DNA of 64,000 bases from Cryomorphaceae bacterium 1068 (GTDB lineage: Bacteria; Bacteroidota; Bacteroidia; Flavobacteriales_D; Cryomorphaceae), in contig JAPVXR010000003.1 in NCBI GenBank assembly GCA_027214385.1, positions 62,001-126,000 of the forward strand. The letters are read 5' to 3'. Numbering within the stretch: position 1 is the first letter of the stretch; the number at the start of each line of letters is the position of its first letter. Of the stretch, positions 9,124-18,619 are shown one piece after another. Below the pieces are notes generated by a model, which worked only from the letters and a program-made list of their open reading frames with translations, had not been told where the DNA came from and did no database searches. A program made the position numbers and the translations under genes.

Positions 9124-9657
9124 ATGAAAAAGTTCAAAACCCTTATTCCGGCAGGTTTAATCCTCGTGCTATCAGCTTATACTACTATTGAGTCCACCAA
9201 CTGGGTCATTGCGGACGGACATGCCATAAACTTTTCGGGAACTGATGCTGAAGGTGTATTTGCCTCCATGTCAGGAGATGTTCAATGGGATGAAGCCGAT
9301 TTGACGGCATCGACTTGTGCACTTAAAATCGATGTAAACTCCATCAATACGGGCAATGGAATGAAAAACAAACACGCCAAAAGCGATAAGTGGTTTGATG
9401 CCGAAACATATCCCTACATTGAATTCATATCCGACACCTTCACAAAAACCGCATCAGGTTATGAAGCTACCGGTACCCTGAAAATGCGCGGAATCGAAAA
9501 AGAAGTAACCATTCCATTCACTTTTGAAGACGATACCTTCAAGGCCATGTTTTCGGTCAATCGCCTGGATTATGAAATAGGCAGCATGAAAGGCATGATG
9601 AAGAAGGTGTCCAACGAGATTAAACTCGATGTGTCTATTCCCGTAACTAAAAATTAA
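9124..9657 (+). CDS. YceI family secreted/periplasmic lipid-binding protein
   Basis: YceI-type beta-barrel of the lipocalin-like fold, which in known members binds isoprenoid lipids. Residues 1-18 form a signal peptide (Lys-rich start, hydrophobic LIPAGLILVLSAYT). The mature part shows family features: WVIADGHAINFSG, NKHAKSDKWFDAETYPYIEF and the GTLKMRGIEKEV segment. The length of 177 residues is normal. The next gene, a small membrane protein, follows after 4 bases, so the two are probably cotranscribed. Confidence 0.92.
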   Translation: MKKFKTLIPAGLILVLSAYTTIESTNWVIADGHAINFSGTDAEGVFASMSGDVQWDEADLTASTCALKIDVNSINTGNGMKNKHAKSDKWFDAETYPYIEFISDTFTKTASGYEATGTLKMRGIEKEVTIPFTFEDDTFKAMFSVNRLDYEIGSMKGMMKKVSNEIKLDVSIPVTKN

Positions 9658-9661
9658 GAGC

Positions 9662-10057
9662 ATGAAGGTTCAATTATTCCATGGATTGGCAGCAGGACTC
9701 TTATCAGGAATTGCGGGTGTGGTATACCAGTCCGTTTATGAAAATGCTATGTACCTCGATTTCAGCAAAGTGATCAATGTAGGATCAATTATTGGCGCCT
9801 CTGTTTTTGGGTGTCTTCTCATGGCAATTGGGTATTGGTTATTGGGCAAATTCAAGAAGCCTAATCTCAAGGTTTGGTTGAATGCACTGATCGTGGTTTT
9901 GAGCTTCGCCAGTATTCTAAGTCCATTGGCCATGACGTTACCGCTGGATGTCGAATTTCCCGAGCTATTTCCGGGGCTGGCCATTCCAATGCATTTTTTT
10001 CCTGCTCTGGTGTTTTTTGGTTTAGATCCTGTTTTCAGTAAGCACGCAGAGGTATAG
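9662..10057 (+). CDS. Four-helix membrane protein, unknown, paired with yceI
   Basis: A 131-residue integral membrane protein with four hydrophobic segments (about residues 8-25, 42-62, 73-95 and 104-122). It begins 4 bases after the yceI stop, which argues for translation from the same mRNA. I recognise no family; the pairing suggests a role alongside YceI in the envelope, which is inference only. Confidence 0.75.
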   Translation: MKVQLFHGLAAGLLSGIAGVVYQSVYENAMYLDFSKVINVGSIIGASVFGCLLMAIGYWLLGKFKKPNLKVWLNALIVVLSFASILSPLAMTLPLDVEFPELFPGLAIPMHFFPALVFFGLDPVFSKHAEV

Positions 10058-10085
10058 GACGCCGAGTGCAGCAAGCTAGTCTAAT

Positions 10086-10793
10086 ATGAAATACACCAAG
10101 CTCAATAGAAATTGGAATGCTGATCCAGGCGCTCCTGATCTAAAGGTATCGCCGATTGATGGAGGAATTCAATTATCATTTGTTTTGGATCCCAAGGGCT
10201 TTGAGCATATCGATGAGGGCGAGATGGGCAAAGTCCTACTCGATCGAGTATATGCATACACGTTGGATCCGACTGATCAGAATGTATACGTAGACGGCAA
10301 CTTTAGATTTCAGAACGACCAACTTCCTTGGGGAGAGTTTTATGAGCTTCCGAATATCAATTGGAAGGATTTCCCCGAGGATAAAAAGGTGCTGGATGAC
10401 CAAATTGATAAGAAAGAACTGAGACACTTCATCTTCTTTTTTAGGGACCAAATTTTTGAATGTCTTGCTATGGATTGCAGCTTCAAATATGACAACGGAC
10501 TAATGGAGCTTCTGGAGGAGAAGTATCCGAAGGGATACCTCAATCATTACTTGACCATGTTTGCCTCCCAATTTGAAAAGCCTTCCCGCGAAAACTTTAG
10601 AATGTACACGGATTTGTACATTCAAATGGAAGGCAAGAAGGAGTTTGCTGATTTGAAGGCTGAGCTTCAAATGGTCAAGAAAAACAGTGATTTAGGCCTC
10701 TATCTGAAGTTTGGAAATAGTCTTGAAATTTTTGGCCTTGGCCAAAAGCAAATCGATGAAATGGTCAGGGAGATTGAAAAATTCAAAGGTTGA
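10086..10793 (+). CDS. Hypothetical protein
   Basis: A 235-residue soluble, acidic protein with no signal peptide. The N-terminal part has an alternating pattern (IQLSFVLDPKGF) like a beta-sheet module, and the middle is rich in aromatic residues (HFIFFFRDQIFECLAMDC). Its start is 28 bases downstream of the yceI-associated membrane gene, so it may belong to the same transcript. No family recognised. Confidence 0.7.
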   Translation: MKYTKLNRNWNADPGAPDLKVSPIDGGIQLSFVLDPKGFEHIDEGEMGKVLLDRVYAYTLDPTDQNVYVDGNFRFQNDQLPWGEFYELPNINWKDFPEDKKVLDDQIDKKELRHFIFFFRDQIFECLAMDCSFKYDNGLMELLEEKYPKGYLNHYLTMFASQFEKPSRENFRMYTDLYIQMEGKKEFADLKAELQMVKKNSDLGLYLKFGNSLEIFGLGQKQIDEMVREIEKFKG

Positions 10794-11060
10794 TATAGAT
10801 TCATCAACGGCTTTCTTTTGAGATGCTTTTTATCACTCTCTTGTTGTTAAGGAATGTAAAGGCTTGAAAAAATCTACTGATGCTATTGAGCGAAATGTAG
10901 GAAAGTCTAATTGGTTAACCCAAGAATATTGGTATTTGTAAATTAAGAATCTAAGTTTACCGATTCATAGTGTGGTTCGATGATTGGTTAATTCCGAAAA
11001 CTCTACCCTGAAAATTCAATAATTATTGAAATCAGTTTTTAATCTCATATCAGAATAGAC

Positions 11061-11537
11061 ATGAATGACGCACATCTTCATTTAATCGTAAATCACTTTC
11101 CTATTGTGGGCTTGTTTATTGGAACCCTCGTGCTTATTGCCGGGTTGTTGCTAAAAAAAACAGAAGTAAAACTTACCGCTTTCGGAATCTATATTTTTAG
11201 TGCCATTGCATCTGCGATGGCCAATAAAACCGGTGAAGAAGCTGAAGAGATTCTTGAAGAGATTGCCGGTATTAGTCATTCACTCATACATACTCATGAA
11301 GAGTATGCGGAGACGTTCTTAGTCCTTGCTATGATCTTAGGAGCATTGTCTTTGATTGGATTCATAGCAGAAGTAAAAAAACTCAAGTTCGCCAATTTTC
11401 TCACAGTTCTCATTCTTTTGTTTGCCATTGCAGCGGGTGTCTCAGCGACATATGTAGGAACCAGCGGTGGTGAGATCAGGCATACTGAGATTAGAGACGA
11501 TGCCGCAGTGGTGGAACACGAAAGTGACGACGATTAG
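11061..11537 (+). CDS. Membrane protein resembling DUF2231
   Basis: A 158-residue membrane protein that opens with HLHLIVNHFPIVG, the kind of His-rich N-terminus seen in DUF2231 proteins. Four hydrophobic segments are visible (about 13-32, 38-56, 83-103 and 111-132), with conserved-looking His residues in HSLIHTHEE and GGEIRHTEI near the membrane faces, possibly for metal or heme. The C-terminus is acidic. It stands alone. The function is unknown and heme binding is only a guess. Confidence 0.7.
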   Translation: MNDAHLHLIVNHFPIVGLFIGTLVLIAGLLLKKTEVKLTAFGIYIFSAIASAMANKTGEEAEEILEEIAGISHSLIHTHEEYAETFLVLAMILGALSLIGFIAEVKKLKFANFLTVLILLFAIAAGVSATYVGTSGGEIRHTEIRDDAAVVEHESDDD

Positions 11538-11719
11538 AGGTCTACTTTCCTTGATTTCTTAGCGGAATTCTAGCTTTTGTGTGGTCAACTTGGATTTTAA
11601 CTAGTTTTGTACGCAAATAATCTAGCATTACTAACGATCAAGCCCGGCATGCAAACGATAGGGTAGGTATTCGGATATGGAATTCCATATTCATGATATC
11701 TGCAGGTTTGCTTTATTGA

Positions 11720-12574
11720 ATGAGATTTTTCCTTCTGGTTTTACTATCCGTCTCCTTTTCTCATATTGGGCTCGGTCAAACGGCAGATTTACAGCATAAT
11801 AGCTCTAAAAGGGGTAGCCTATATTTCTATTGGGGTTGGAACCAAGATTGGTTTACCAAATCTGATTTACACTTTAGTGGAACTGACTATGATTTCACTT
11901 TAAAAGATGTAGTCTCCGCCGATCGACAGTCCGACTTTTCAGTTGATGCCTATTTGAATCCCACAGTCATGACCATTCCGCAATACAATTTTCGGATAGG
12001 TTATTACTTTAAGAATGATTGGGATATTTCTTTTGGAATCGACCACATGAAGTATGTGATGAAGAATTATCAAACAGTAAAAATATCGGGAGAAATAAGC
12101 ACTAATCGATCTGATTACGACGGATTATATGATAACGATGACATCGTTTTGGATGAGGATTTCTTGAAGTTTGAGCATACAGACGGGCTAAATTATCTGA
12201 ACATTGAGCTCAGGCATACTGACGTAATTTTTGAGAAGAACAAAGTTCAAATTAACTTGATTGAAGGTATAGGAGGTGGAATTCTCTTGCCAAAGACCAA
12301 CACCACTCTATGGGGAACAGATCGGTATGACGAGTTTCACCTATCGGGTTATGGAATAGGAGCTGTTCTTGGAGTCAACTTCACTTTCTTCAATGGATTC
12401 TTTATTCAGTCTGAGGTGAAAGGAGGGTTTATCGATTTGCCGAAGGTGAGAACGACAACTTCTTCCGCTGATAAAGCCAATCACAACTTCTTTTTCACTC
12501 AGGTAAATGTTGTGTTTGGCGGAATCATACAGACCAAGCGAAGGCCAAAGAGCCCTAAAGCTTCGGTTGAATAG
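11720..12574 (+). CDS. Exported outer-membrane-type beta-barrel protein, unknown
   Basis: 284 residues with an N-terminal signal peptide (FFLLVLLSVSFSHIGLGQ, cleavage expected near residue 19). The mature region is rich in alternating aromatic/polar strands (SLYFYWGWNQDWF, YNFRIGYYF, VNFTFFNGFFIQSEV), which suggests a barrel in the outer membrane. The C-terminus is a basic tail after the last strand. No family can be named. It converges with the DUF2306-like gene, with a hairpin between the two. Confidence 0.72.
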   Translation: MRFFLLVLLSVSFSHIGLGQTADLQHNSSKRGSLYFYWGWNQDWFTKSDLHFSGTDYDFTLKDVVSADRQSDFSVDAYLNPTVMTIPQYNFRIGYYFKNDWDISFGIDHMKYVMKNYQTVKISGEISTNRSDYDGLYDNDDIVLDEDFLKFEHTDGLNYLNIELRHTDVIFEKNKVQINLIEGIGGGILLPKTNTTLWGTDRYDEFHLSGYGIGAVLGVNFTFFNGFFIQSEVKGGFIDLPKVRTTTSSADKANHNFFFTQVNVVFGGIIQTKRRPKSPKASVE

Positions 12575-12601
12575 TGCTGGGAATTGGACCGAAGTTGAAT
12601 T

Positions 12602-12630
12602 AATAAAAAGTATTGTATGAGGACAATACT
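12602..12630 (-). terminator. Intrinsic terminator for the minus-strand gene
   Basis: Eight-bp stem (12609-12616 with 12623-12630) and 6-base loop. Read on the minus strand it is followed by a CTTTTTA run, as expected for termination of the gene ending at 12636. Confidence 0.65.
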
Positions 12631-12635
12631 ATCAC

Positions 12636-13277
12636 TTAAGACTTAGCCACAGTCTTGGTTTTCCTTTTGTAAAATCTCCTGATTCCGAGTATAATAAGGG
12701 GCGTTCCTATAACTGTAGGGCCGAGCCAGATCACTAGTGGATGTAGTGAGTCTAAATTTGGAAAGTTGGTTACTAAAAATGCGGTTATGGCTGCGATCAG
12801 TGCCCCACCCATTCTGCCACCGTGTTTACCTGCGGCCTTATCAGGAGTGGTTTTCAAAACTAAGTCAGTGAAGGATAAAGTAGCGAGAATTCCTCCCAAG
12901 ACATATAGAATAATCGCTCCCAAAGGGTTGATAATCCCAATGTAGATCATATAAGCCGCTGTGAGAATTCCCGCTGCCCCGATAGCTTTTGTCAGTTTTA
13001 GCTTTTTGTCAAATGGCATTCGCCTGATCCATACCCATCCCGAGCTTACTAAGTAGAGCGTGAAGAAGCCGATACCTAGCAGAAATGGATTAGGGTGGAA
13101 AATGGAAAGGGCCACTGCGATTGCTGCAGATGTCGCCATAGATAGTGCAAAGACTTTTCCGAAATTACTGTGCCTTTTACTTCCCTTTTTGAGAAAAGCG
13201 GAAATCAAGCCTGTTGCGAGCGCAAGACCTCCAGTGGCGATATGTGCATAAAGTATGTACTCGTATTTTATTTCCAT
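12636..13277 (-). CDS. Multi-pass membrane protein, DUF2306-like
   Basis: A 213-residue integral membrane protein with about seven hydrophobic helices. The start HIATGGLALATGLISAFLKKGSK, where a His-containing first helix is followed by KRHSNFGKVFALSM, resembles DUF2306 membrane proteins. Its ATG lies inside the last codons of the upstream outer-membrane gene (10-base overlap), so the two are probably translationally coupled. The role is unknown. Confidence 0.72.
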   Translation of the reverse strand: MEIKYEYILYAHIATGGLALATGLISAFLKKGSKRHSNFGKVFALSMATSAAIAVALSIFHPNPFLLGIGFFTLYLVSSGWVWIRRMPFDKKLKLTKAIGAAGILTAAYMIYIGIINPLGAIILYVLGGILATLSFTDLVLKTTPDKAAGKHGGRMGGALIAAITAFLVTNFPNLDSLHPLVIWLGPTVIGTPLIILGIRRFYKRKTKTVAKS

Positions 13278-14449
13278 CTGCTAGGGTAAATTACCATTTG
13301 TATAAAATTAATTTCCAAATTTCTGCCGGTGGCATTGGCAATATCCGCATTCGAATCGGATTGGATCAAATAGCGCAAGTTGGTGCGCAAAATCCAAGCT
13401 TCGGTATCGGTAGGGCGAATGTCCCACCCAAAGGAAATGCCGTAAGAAAGCGCCGAATAGTCGTCTTGGATCTTTGGCAAGTCACCATCGTTGATTTCTG
13501 CCTTTATATAGTCACTTCCCACGCTGAATCCGAGAAAAGGAACAAAACCTTTGTAATCGAAAAGGAATTTGAATCCCTCTAAGCCAAGTCGGTGTTGTCT
13601 GATGATGTAATCTAGACTGTAAGCTTCATCTTGTAGCTTCATAGGCCGCCACGAAGCGCGAACTCCTGCATCCAATTCATGGAAGTAATAGCCCACGGCA
13701 ACATCGGGATATAAGGTCAAAGGTGGTCTGTCGGGCATAAAGTCGTATGCTTCGAGCATGGGCACATCGCTTACCGATACATTTGCCGAAAGGCCGATGG
13801 CTACGTTCCATGTGCTGAGCTTTCCCTCTTCTGCAAAACCATCGTAGCGTTGCTTTACGTCTGCTTTCGATTTCTCGGAAGAAAGATTAGCAGTGGTATC
13901 GAAGTACTTTTTCAATGCAATGGACAATCCGAAATCCGATGCTTCGATCGGTGCACTGCCTTCTCGGGAAATGGCGTAGTTCACTTCATTGTTAAAGACG
14001 TGATGCGTCGAAAGCTCCAGGGTATAAAAAGAACCGAAGACAATATTGAGCCCTACTTCCAATCCAAAACGACTGGTTTCGAAAAGCGGTCCATCGCCGA
14101 TGCGCAATTCAGGAGTGATCCATTGAACTCCAATGAAAGGTCGTGGTCCTTTTCGGCTTAAGCCAAATGGCAAGTAGCGAAAGCCCGTGATTACTCCCTC
14201 GCTGTAGTGCCAATCCTCGCCGCCGATACGAGAGGTGAACAACGGTATGGAAATGTAGAAATCGGCTTTTTGCCAAAAGTGAGTACCTCCCATGAGCAAG
14301 CGCCCTGCCATGTATTCGGGTGAGTTTGACCCACCGAAAGCATCCAATTGAGCCCCTACATATGTCTGGGCAAATTTGTACTTGTCCTTTTGTCCGTATC
14401 CCGAAACGGAAGTCATCAAGATCACTATCGCTGCAAATATCTTTTCCAT
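13268..14449 (-). CDS. Exported outer-membrane beta-barrel protein, unknown
   Basis: A signal peptide (MEKIFAAIVILMTSVSGYG, cut near residue 19) is followed by about 370 residues of alternating strands typical of a beta-barrel, with an FVPFLGFSVGSDY-type segment near the end. I start it at the ATG at 14449 rather than 14482 because the extra 11 residues precede the natural signal peptide. The C-terminal strand ends close to Trp-Lys. It overlaps the following membrane gene by 10 bases. No family recognised. Confidence 0.72.
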   Translation of the reverse strand: MEKIFAAIVILMTSVSGYGQKDKYKFAQTYVGAQLDAFGGSNSPEYMAGRLLMGGTHFWQKADFYISIPLFTSRIGGEDWHYSEGVITGFRYLPFGLSRKGPRPFIGVQWITPELRIGDGPLFETSRFGLEVGLNIVFGSFYTLELSTHHVFNNEVNYAISREGSAPIEASDFGLSIALKKYFDTTANLSSEKSKADVKQRYDGFAEEGKLSTWNVAIGLSANVSVSDVPMLEAYDFMPDRPPLTLYPDVAVGYYFHELDAGVRASWRPMKLQDEAYSLDYIIRQHRLGLEGFKFLFDYKGFVPFLGFSVGSDYIKAEINDGDLPKIQDDYSALSYGISFGWDIRPTDTEAWILRTNLRYLIQSDSNADIANATGRNLEINFIQMVIYPSRWK

Positions 14450-14568
14450 GTCGCAAATGATTTCATACAATGATACGGGCACAAAGCCGCTGATGGCAAA
14501 CCAAAGGGACGAATGGGAAGGGTTTGGTATTGTTGGGAAGGAATGGGACGAACGGGAAGGTTGGTTTC

Positions 14569-15420
14569 TCAGCCGGATGTTTTCTTTAGCTCCGAATCAA
14601 ACGACTTGAGCTTTCCTCGGCTGACCAGTGCCACCACTTCAGAATGGAGAAAAGTCAACGTATATCCCCGAGCATTTCCGTCGACGTGATTGACCAGCGA
14701 CATATTGACAATCCACGATCTGTGCGTCCGAAAGAATCCATGGGGCAATTCTTGCTCAGTAGCGTTCAGCGATTTCCGAATCAACACCGCCTTTCCTTCT
14801 TTCCGATGAATTTCGATGTAGTTGCCCGAACTCTCGATAGCCAATACGTCCTTGGCACTTCCCTGAAACGCCACCTCTCCATCTTCTCCTGAGATACTCA
14901 GTATTGAAGAAGTAAGAGTAATTCCCTGCCTTTCTGCAATGATTCGATTGTCGTCGAATACTGCTTTGACATTTCGGTGGTGGTAGATGTTTTGCCTCAC
15001 CAATGCCTGAATGGCAATAGGAATAATGCCAATGGCAAAAGTAAATCCCACAAAAAGAATGAACGTATCAAAGCTCCAAGGAAAGAAATCCATGTAGCAA
15101 CTCAAAAGGAAGTTGCCAACGGCAATGAGCAACACATTACACATGGAATGGGTAATCTCCCTGCCAACAGTCCACTTTTGATCGTTGTAAAACTGCCCGA
15201 AGAGAAAAGGGAAAATCATTTGAGTGATCAGCAGAAAGCTCAGTGTAACCAATCCGTATAAAGCCGCAACGGCCAATAAACCTTCTTCCAGCTGGTTAAG
15301 ACCAAAAGGTTTGAACACGAAGAGAAAACCAAATACGAAAAAGGCAATGAGAAATGCCGACCTCAGACGCTGAGACTTTTCGACAAGAGGCGGGAAAGGG
15401 CGCTGAAGTACCCTGATCAT
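14569..15420 (-). CDS. Membrane-bound LytTR-type transcriptional regulator
   Basis: 283 residues: four hydrophobic helices in the first 150 residues, then a cytoplasmic LytTR DNA-binding domain from about 180 to 280, with the characteristic IESSGNYIEIHRK strand, the LIRKSLNATEQEL segment and FFRTHRSWIVNM. It has neither a receiver nor a kinase domain, so sensing is probably through the membrane part. Its ATG overlaps the stop of the DUF2237 gene (ATGA), so the two are coupled. Target genes are unknown. Confidence 0.88.
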   Translation of the reverse strand: MIRVLQRPFPPLVEKSQRLRSAFLIAFFVFGFLFVFKPFGLNQLEEGLLAVAALYGLVTLSFLLITQMIFPFLFGQFYNDQKWTVGREITHSMCNVLLIAVGNFLLSCYMDFFPWSFDTFILFVGFTFAIGIIPIAIQALVRQNIYHHRNVKAVFDDNRIIAERQGITLTSSILSISGEDGEVAFQGSAKDVLAIESSGNYIEIHRKEGKAVLIRKSLNATEQELPHGFFRTHRSWIVNMSLVNHVDGNARGYTLTFLHSEVVALVSRGKLKSFDSELKKTSG

Positions 15421-15800
15421 TCCACTGTTTTGTACGCGTGCTCGATCAGCTCATCCATGCTCACATACTCCAAGGTCTTCTCATTGGTAGCTTCCAATAT
15501 CACCTTCGGTGCGGCTCCATGGCGATAGGCTTCTTGCCACCTCAAAGCACAAAGGCACCAGTGGTCTCCAGGCTTTAGGCCTGGAAACTCGAATTCCGGA
15601 ACAGGAGTCGATAGATCATTGCCCATGGCTTTGGTAAAACGCAAGAACTCGAGCGTCATGATACAGCAAACCGTATGAGTTCCTTGATCTTCATTGCCTG
15701 TGCTGCAACAGCCGTTTCTGTAAAACCCTGTCATAGGGTTCGTGCTGCAGGTAATGAGTTTTTCGCCGAAAACGTTAAGGTCTTGTTCCATATTGGACAA
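15417..15800 (-). CDS. DUF2237 family protein
   Basis: 127-residue soluble, Cys-rich protein matching DUF2237: LITCSTNPMTGFYRNGCC, GTHTVCC, GNDLSTPVPEFEFPG, and LKPGDHWCLCALRWQEA. The Cys pairs suggest metal binding or redox, but no biochemical role is known to me. ATG at 15800 or 15791 (Met4) are both possible. It is translationally coupled to the LytTR regulator that follows, which makes a shared regulatory role conceivable. Confidence 0.93.
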   Translation of the reverse strand: MSNMEQDLNVFGEKLITCSTNPMTGFYRNGCCSTGNEDQGTHTVCCIMTLEFLRFTKAMGNDLSTPVPEFEFPGLKPGDHWCLCALRWQEAYRHGAAPKVILEATNEKTLEYVSMDELIEHAYKTVE

Positions 15801-15873
15801 ATCTAGCCAATGGAAATTAATTTAAGAACTGGACAAACGGAAATGAGAAAGTCGCCGGAGCTTTATGCTTTCA

Positions 15874-16191
15874 TCAGTACTTAGCTACCGTCGAGTCTAT
15901 TTCGTCGCTGTACGCGAGTATTCCACCTTCCAAATTGTATAAATTATCAAATCCTTGGTTTTGTTCAAGGTATTGAATGGCATTGGCACTTCTTACGCCA
16001 CTGCGGCACATAATCACTACTTTTTTATCCTTGGCTATCTCTTCCAATTTCTCGGTGATGTATTGCATGGGAATGAGTATTCCACCTAGGTTTGATATTT
16101 CGTACTCGTAGCGTTCACGAACATCTACGAGTTGGAAGTTTTCTTTATTCTCTATCCACTGTTGTAATTCTGCGGGGCTGATTTCTTTCAT
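15874..16191 (-). CDS. Single-domain rhodanese-like sulfurtransferase
   Basis: 105-residue rhodanese domain with the opening LVDVRERYEYE and the active-site loop MCRSGVRSA, whose Cys is the persulfide carrier. The size is that of GlpE/PspE-type stand-alone domains. It lies 74 bases upstream of the DUF2237 gene on the same strand and may share its transcript. Substrate and partner are unknown. Confidence 0.92.
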   Translation of the reverse strand: MKEISPAELQQWIENKENFQLVDVRERYEYEISNLGGILIPMQYITEKLEEIAKDKKVVIMCRSGVRSANAIQYLEQNQGFDNLYNLEGGILAYSDEIDSTVAKY

Positions 16192-16554
16192 GATTCAGAT
16201 AGATTTCATTGTCAATAGACAAACGTAAGCCAAAGGTATAATCTTCATTGGTCAAAAGAGCAATCATGGTTTAATTTTAAGATAGATTTCATATTGAGGT
16301 CAAATAAGATGAAAGATCGTTCAATGCATTGGCGCATTTCTGAAAAATTATTCAAAACCAGGCTGAGTGATTTATGCGTTTAATAAATTACCAAAAGTGA
16401 CACCTCGAGTAGCATCTCTTTCCGAAAAGATAGCGAAATTGCACCATACTATTTAGATGTTGAAACGAAACTGGAATTGCCTCGAATACTACCAAAGTCG
16501 ATCAACTCTGGCCTAGCATTTAAAAATGAACAGAACTTTTGAAACCGAACTTTG
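16192..16554. other. Intergenic region without recognisable gene
   Basis: A 363-base AT-rich stretch between the divergent rhodanese and antiporter genes. It holds two imperfect copies of AGATAGATTTCAT (near 16198 and 16279) but no convincing ORF or structured element; it presumably carries the two divergent promoters. Confidence 0.5.
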
Positions 16555-18585
16555 ATGAGCCTGATCGCTATACTTCTTGCCGGTACTACTGATATTCCCT
16601 TTCTGAAAGAGATCGTCCTCATACTCGGGCTTTCAGTTCTGGTCATCTACATCTTCCGAAAAATTAAGCTGCCGGCTATACTTGGTTTTCTCGCCACGGG
16701 GATTCTATTCGGACCCAATGCCTTAGGACTGGCAAGTCGTGGATCCGAGATCGAAATGCTGAGCGAAATCGGGGTCATCTTACTATTGTTTATTATCGGT
16801 TTGGAGTTCAGTCTCAAGAACTTGATGTCCATCCGAAAGGTGGTTTTTATAGGTGGCTCCATCCAAGTCTTGCTTACCATCGCCATCACGGCGGGCATTA
16901 GTTTCCTACTCGGTTACGAGCTCACCGAAGCGGTCATGCTGGGATTTCTTTTTGCCTTGAGTAGCACGGCTATTGTACTGAAGCTACTTCAAGAGAAGGG
17001 ACTCATGCGCAGCAATCATGGTAGAATCAGCTTAGGGATATTGATTTTCCAAGATATTATCGTCGTTCCGATGATTCTATTGGTTCCCATCATTTCGGGG
17101 CAGGAGAGCAATGTTTGGGGAGCATTAGCTATCCTTTCGGGAAAGGCGCTTTTCCTTGTGGTAGCGATTTATGTTTCTGCGAGGTACTTAGTGCCGAAAC
17201 TCTTACACGAGATTGCAAGGACCAGAAGCCGAGAGTTATTTCTGATCACCATTATTGTCATCTGTTTTGCGGTGGCCTTCGTTACTTCACTCATGGGACT
17301 TTCGCTCGCACTCGGTGCCTTTATGGCGGGTCTATGCATCAGTGAGTCGGAGTACAGCCATCAGGCTACAGGTTTGATTATTCCCTTTCGAGAAATATTT
17401 ACCAGCTTCTTCTTCGTATCAATCGGAATGCTGCTAGACCTCAATTTCCTGGTGATGAACTTGCCACTCGTGCTGCTTTTTACCGTTATGGCAGCCATCG
17501 TAAAGTTTGGCGTGCTCGTGCTGGCTGCTCGGGTTTTGAGGTTTTCACTAAAGACCAGTATCCTTGTAGGGCTTAGCTTATTGCAAATCGGTGAATTTGC
17601 CTTTATTCTTTCCCGCACGGGTATGGAAGCCGGATTGATTTCTGAGCTGACCAATCAGTACTTCCTTTCTGTTTCGATTCTAACGATGGCCGTCACTCCA
17701 TTCCTTATCGACTTCGGCGAACGCATTGCCAATTTCCTGATGCGGACACCGATGAGCAAATTTGTCAATGACACTGATCCAACCGAGACTGAGCAATCGA
17801 CGGAGTTGGTCGCAACACTAAAAGCTCACCTCGTTATCATTGGTTATGGAACCAATGGTCGTAATGCGGCAAGGACGGCCAAGGAGGCCAAGATTCCTTA
17901 CGTCATCATAGATCATGACGCTGACACTGTAACCACTGCAAGGGAAAAAGGGGAGCACATCATATTTGGCGACGGCAGCAATCCCTTTATTTTGGAATAC
18001 GTGCATATTTATCAAGCACGCGTGGCCGTGGTAGCCATCAATGACCACCAACGTGCATTGGAAGTCGTAGCAAATATTCGAGAAATATGCAATACGGTTC
18101 ACATCATTGCACGCAGCCAAAGCATACCCGAAACGGAGGAGCTCTTGCACATTGGAGCCAGTGAGGCCATCAGCCAGGAATTTGAAGCTTCTGTAGAAGT
18201 TTTTGCCAGAATGCTCAATCAATTCTTGATTAAACCTGACGAGATAGATGGCTTTATAGATATGGTACGCGACGAGGCCTACTCAGAAGTTCATTCTAAT
18301 TATCACTATTATAAAAAGGATGCTCTGGAACTCAACGAAATTCAAGCGTTGAATCTAGTCTTGACTGATTCTTGTCCCTTCACGGGAAAGAACCTCTGCG
18401 AAACGCCCATGATGGAAAAGTACAAAGTACGGATGATAGGCTTTTACAGAAACGGTCACTTTGTATCGAAACTCGACGGTGCCACACAGCTCCATGCAGG
18501 AGACGAGATTATTGTCTTTGGATCCGAGAATGACTTAAAAGGATTTAAGGCAGAGTGGGAGGGAAGGCCTGCGGTGGTAGCTTGA
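16555..18585 (+). CDS. CPA2-type monovalent cation/H+ antiporter with RCK domain (KefB-like)
   Basis: 676 residues: twelve or so membrane helices (about 5-390) of the Na+/H+ exchanger fold, then a TrkA-N (RCK) domain with the GYGTNGRNAARTA nucleotide-binding loop (about 425-540), and a TrkA-C domain (about 585-665). This is the architecture of KefB/KefC and related potassium/proton exchangers regulated by nucleotides or glutathione adducts. The start is the ATG at 16555; the TTG three bases upstream is in frame but unneeded. No KefF/KefG partner is adjacent. Confidence 0.93.
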   Translation: MSLIAILLAGTTDIPFLKEIVLILGLSVLVIYIFRKIKLPAILGFLATGILFGPNALGLASRGSEIEMLSEIGVILLLFIIGLEFSLKNLMSIRKVVFIGGSIQVLLTIAITAGISFLLGYELTEAVMLGFLFALSSTAIVLKLLQEKGLMRSNHGRISLGILIFQDIIVVPMILLVPIISGQESNVWGALAILSGKALFLVVAIYVSARYLVPKLLHEIARTRSRELFLITIIVICFAVAFVTSLMGLSLALGAFMAGLCISESEYSHQATGLIIPFREIFTSFFFVSIGMLLDLNFLVMNLPLVLLFTVMAAIVKFGVLVLAARVLRFSLKTSILVGLSLLQIGEFAFILSRTGMEAGLISELTNQYFLSVSILTMAVTPFLIDFGERIANFLMRTPMSKFVNDTDPTETEQSTELVATLKAHLVIIGYGTNGRNAARTAKEAKIPYVIIDHDADTVTTAREKGEHIIFGDGSNPFILEYVHIYQARVAVVAINDHQRALEVVANIREICNTVHIIARSQSIPETEELLHIGASEAISQEFEASVEVFARMLNQFLIKPDEIDGFIDMVRDEAYSEVHSNYHYYKKDALELNEIQALNLVLTDSCPFTGKNLCETPMMEKYKVRMIGFYRNGHFVSKLDGATQLHAGDEIIVFGSENDLKGFKAEWEGRPAVVA

Positions 18586-18619
18586 TTTTAGTTGGTTCGA
18601 TACTTTGTGTCTTAAGCTC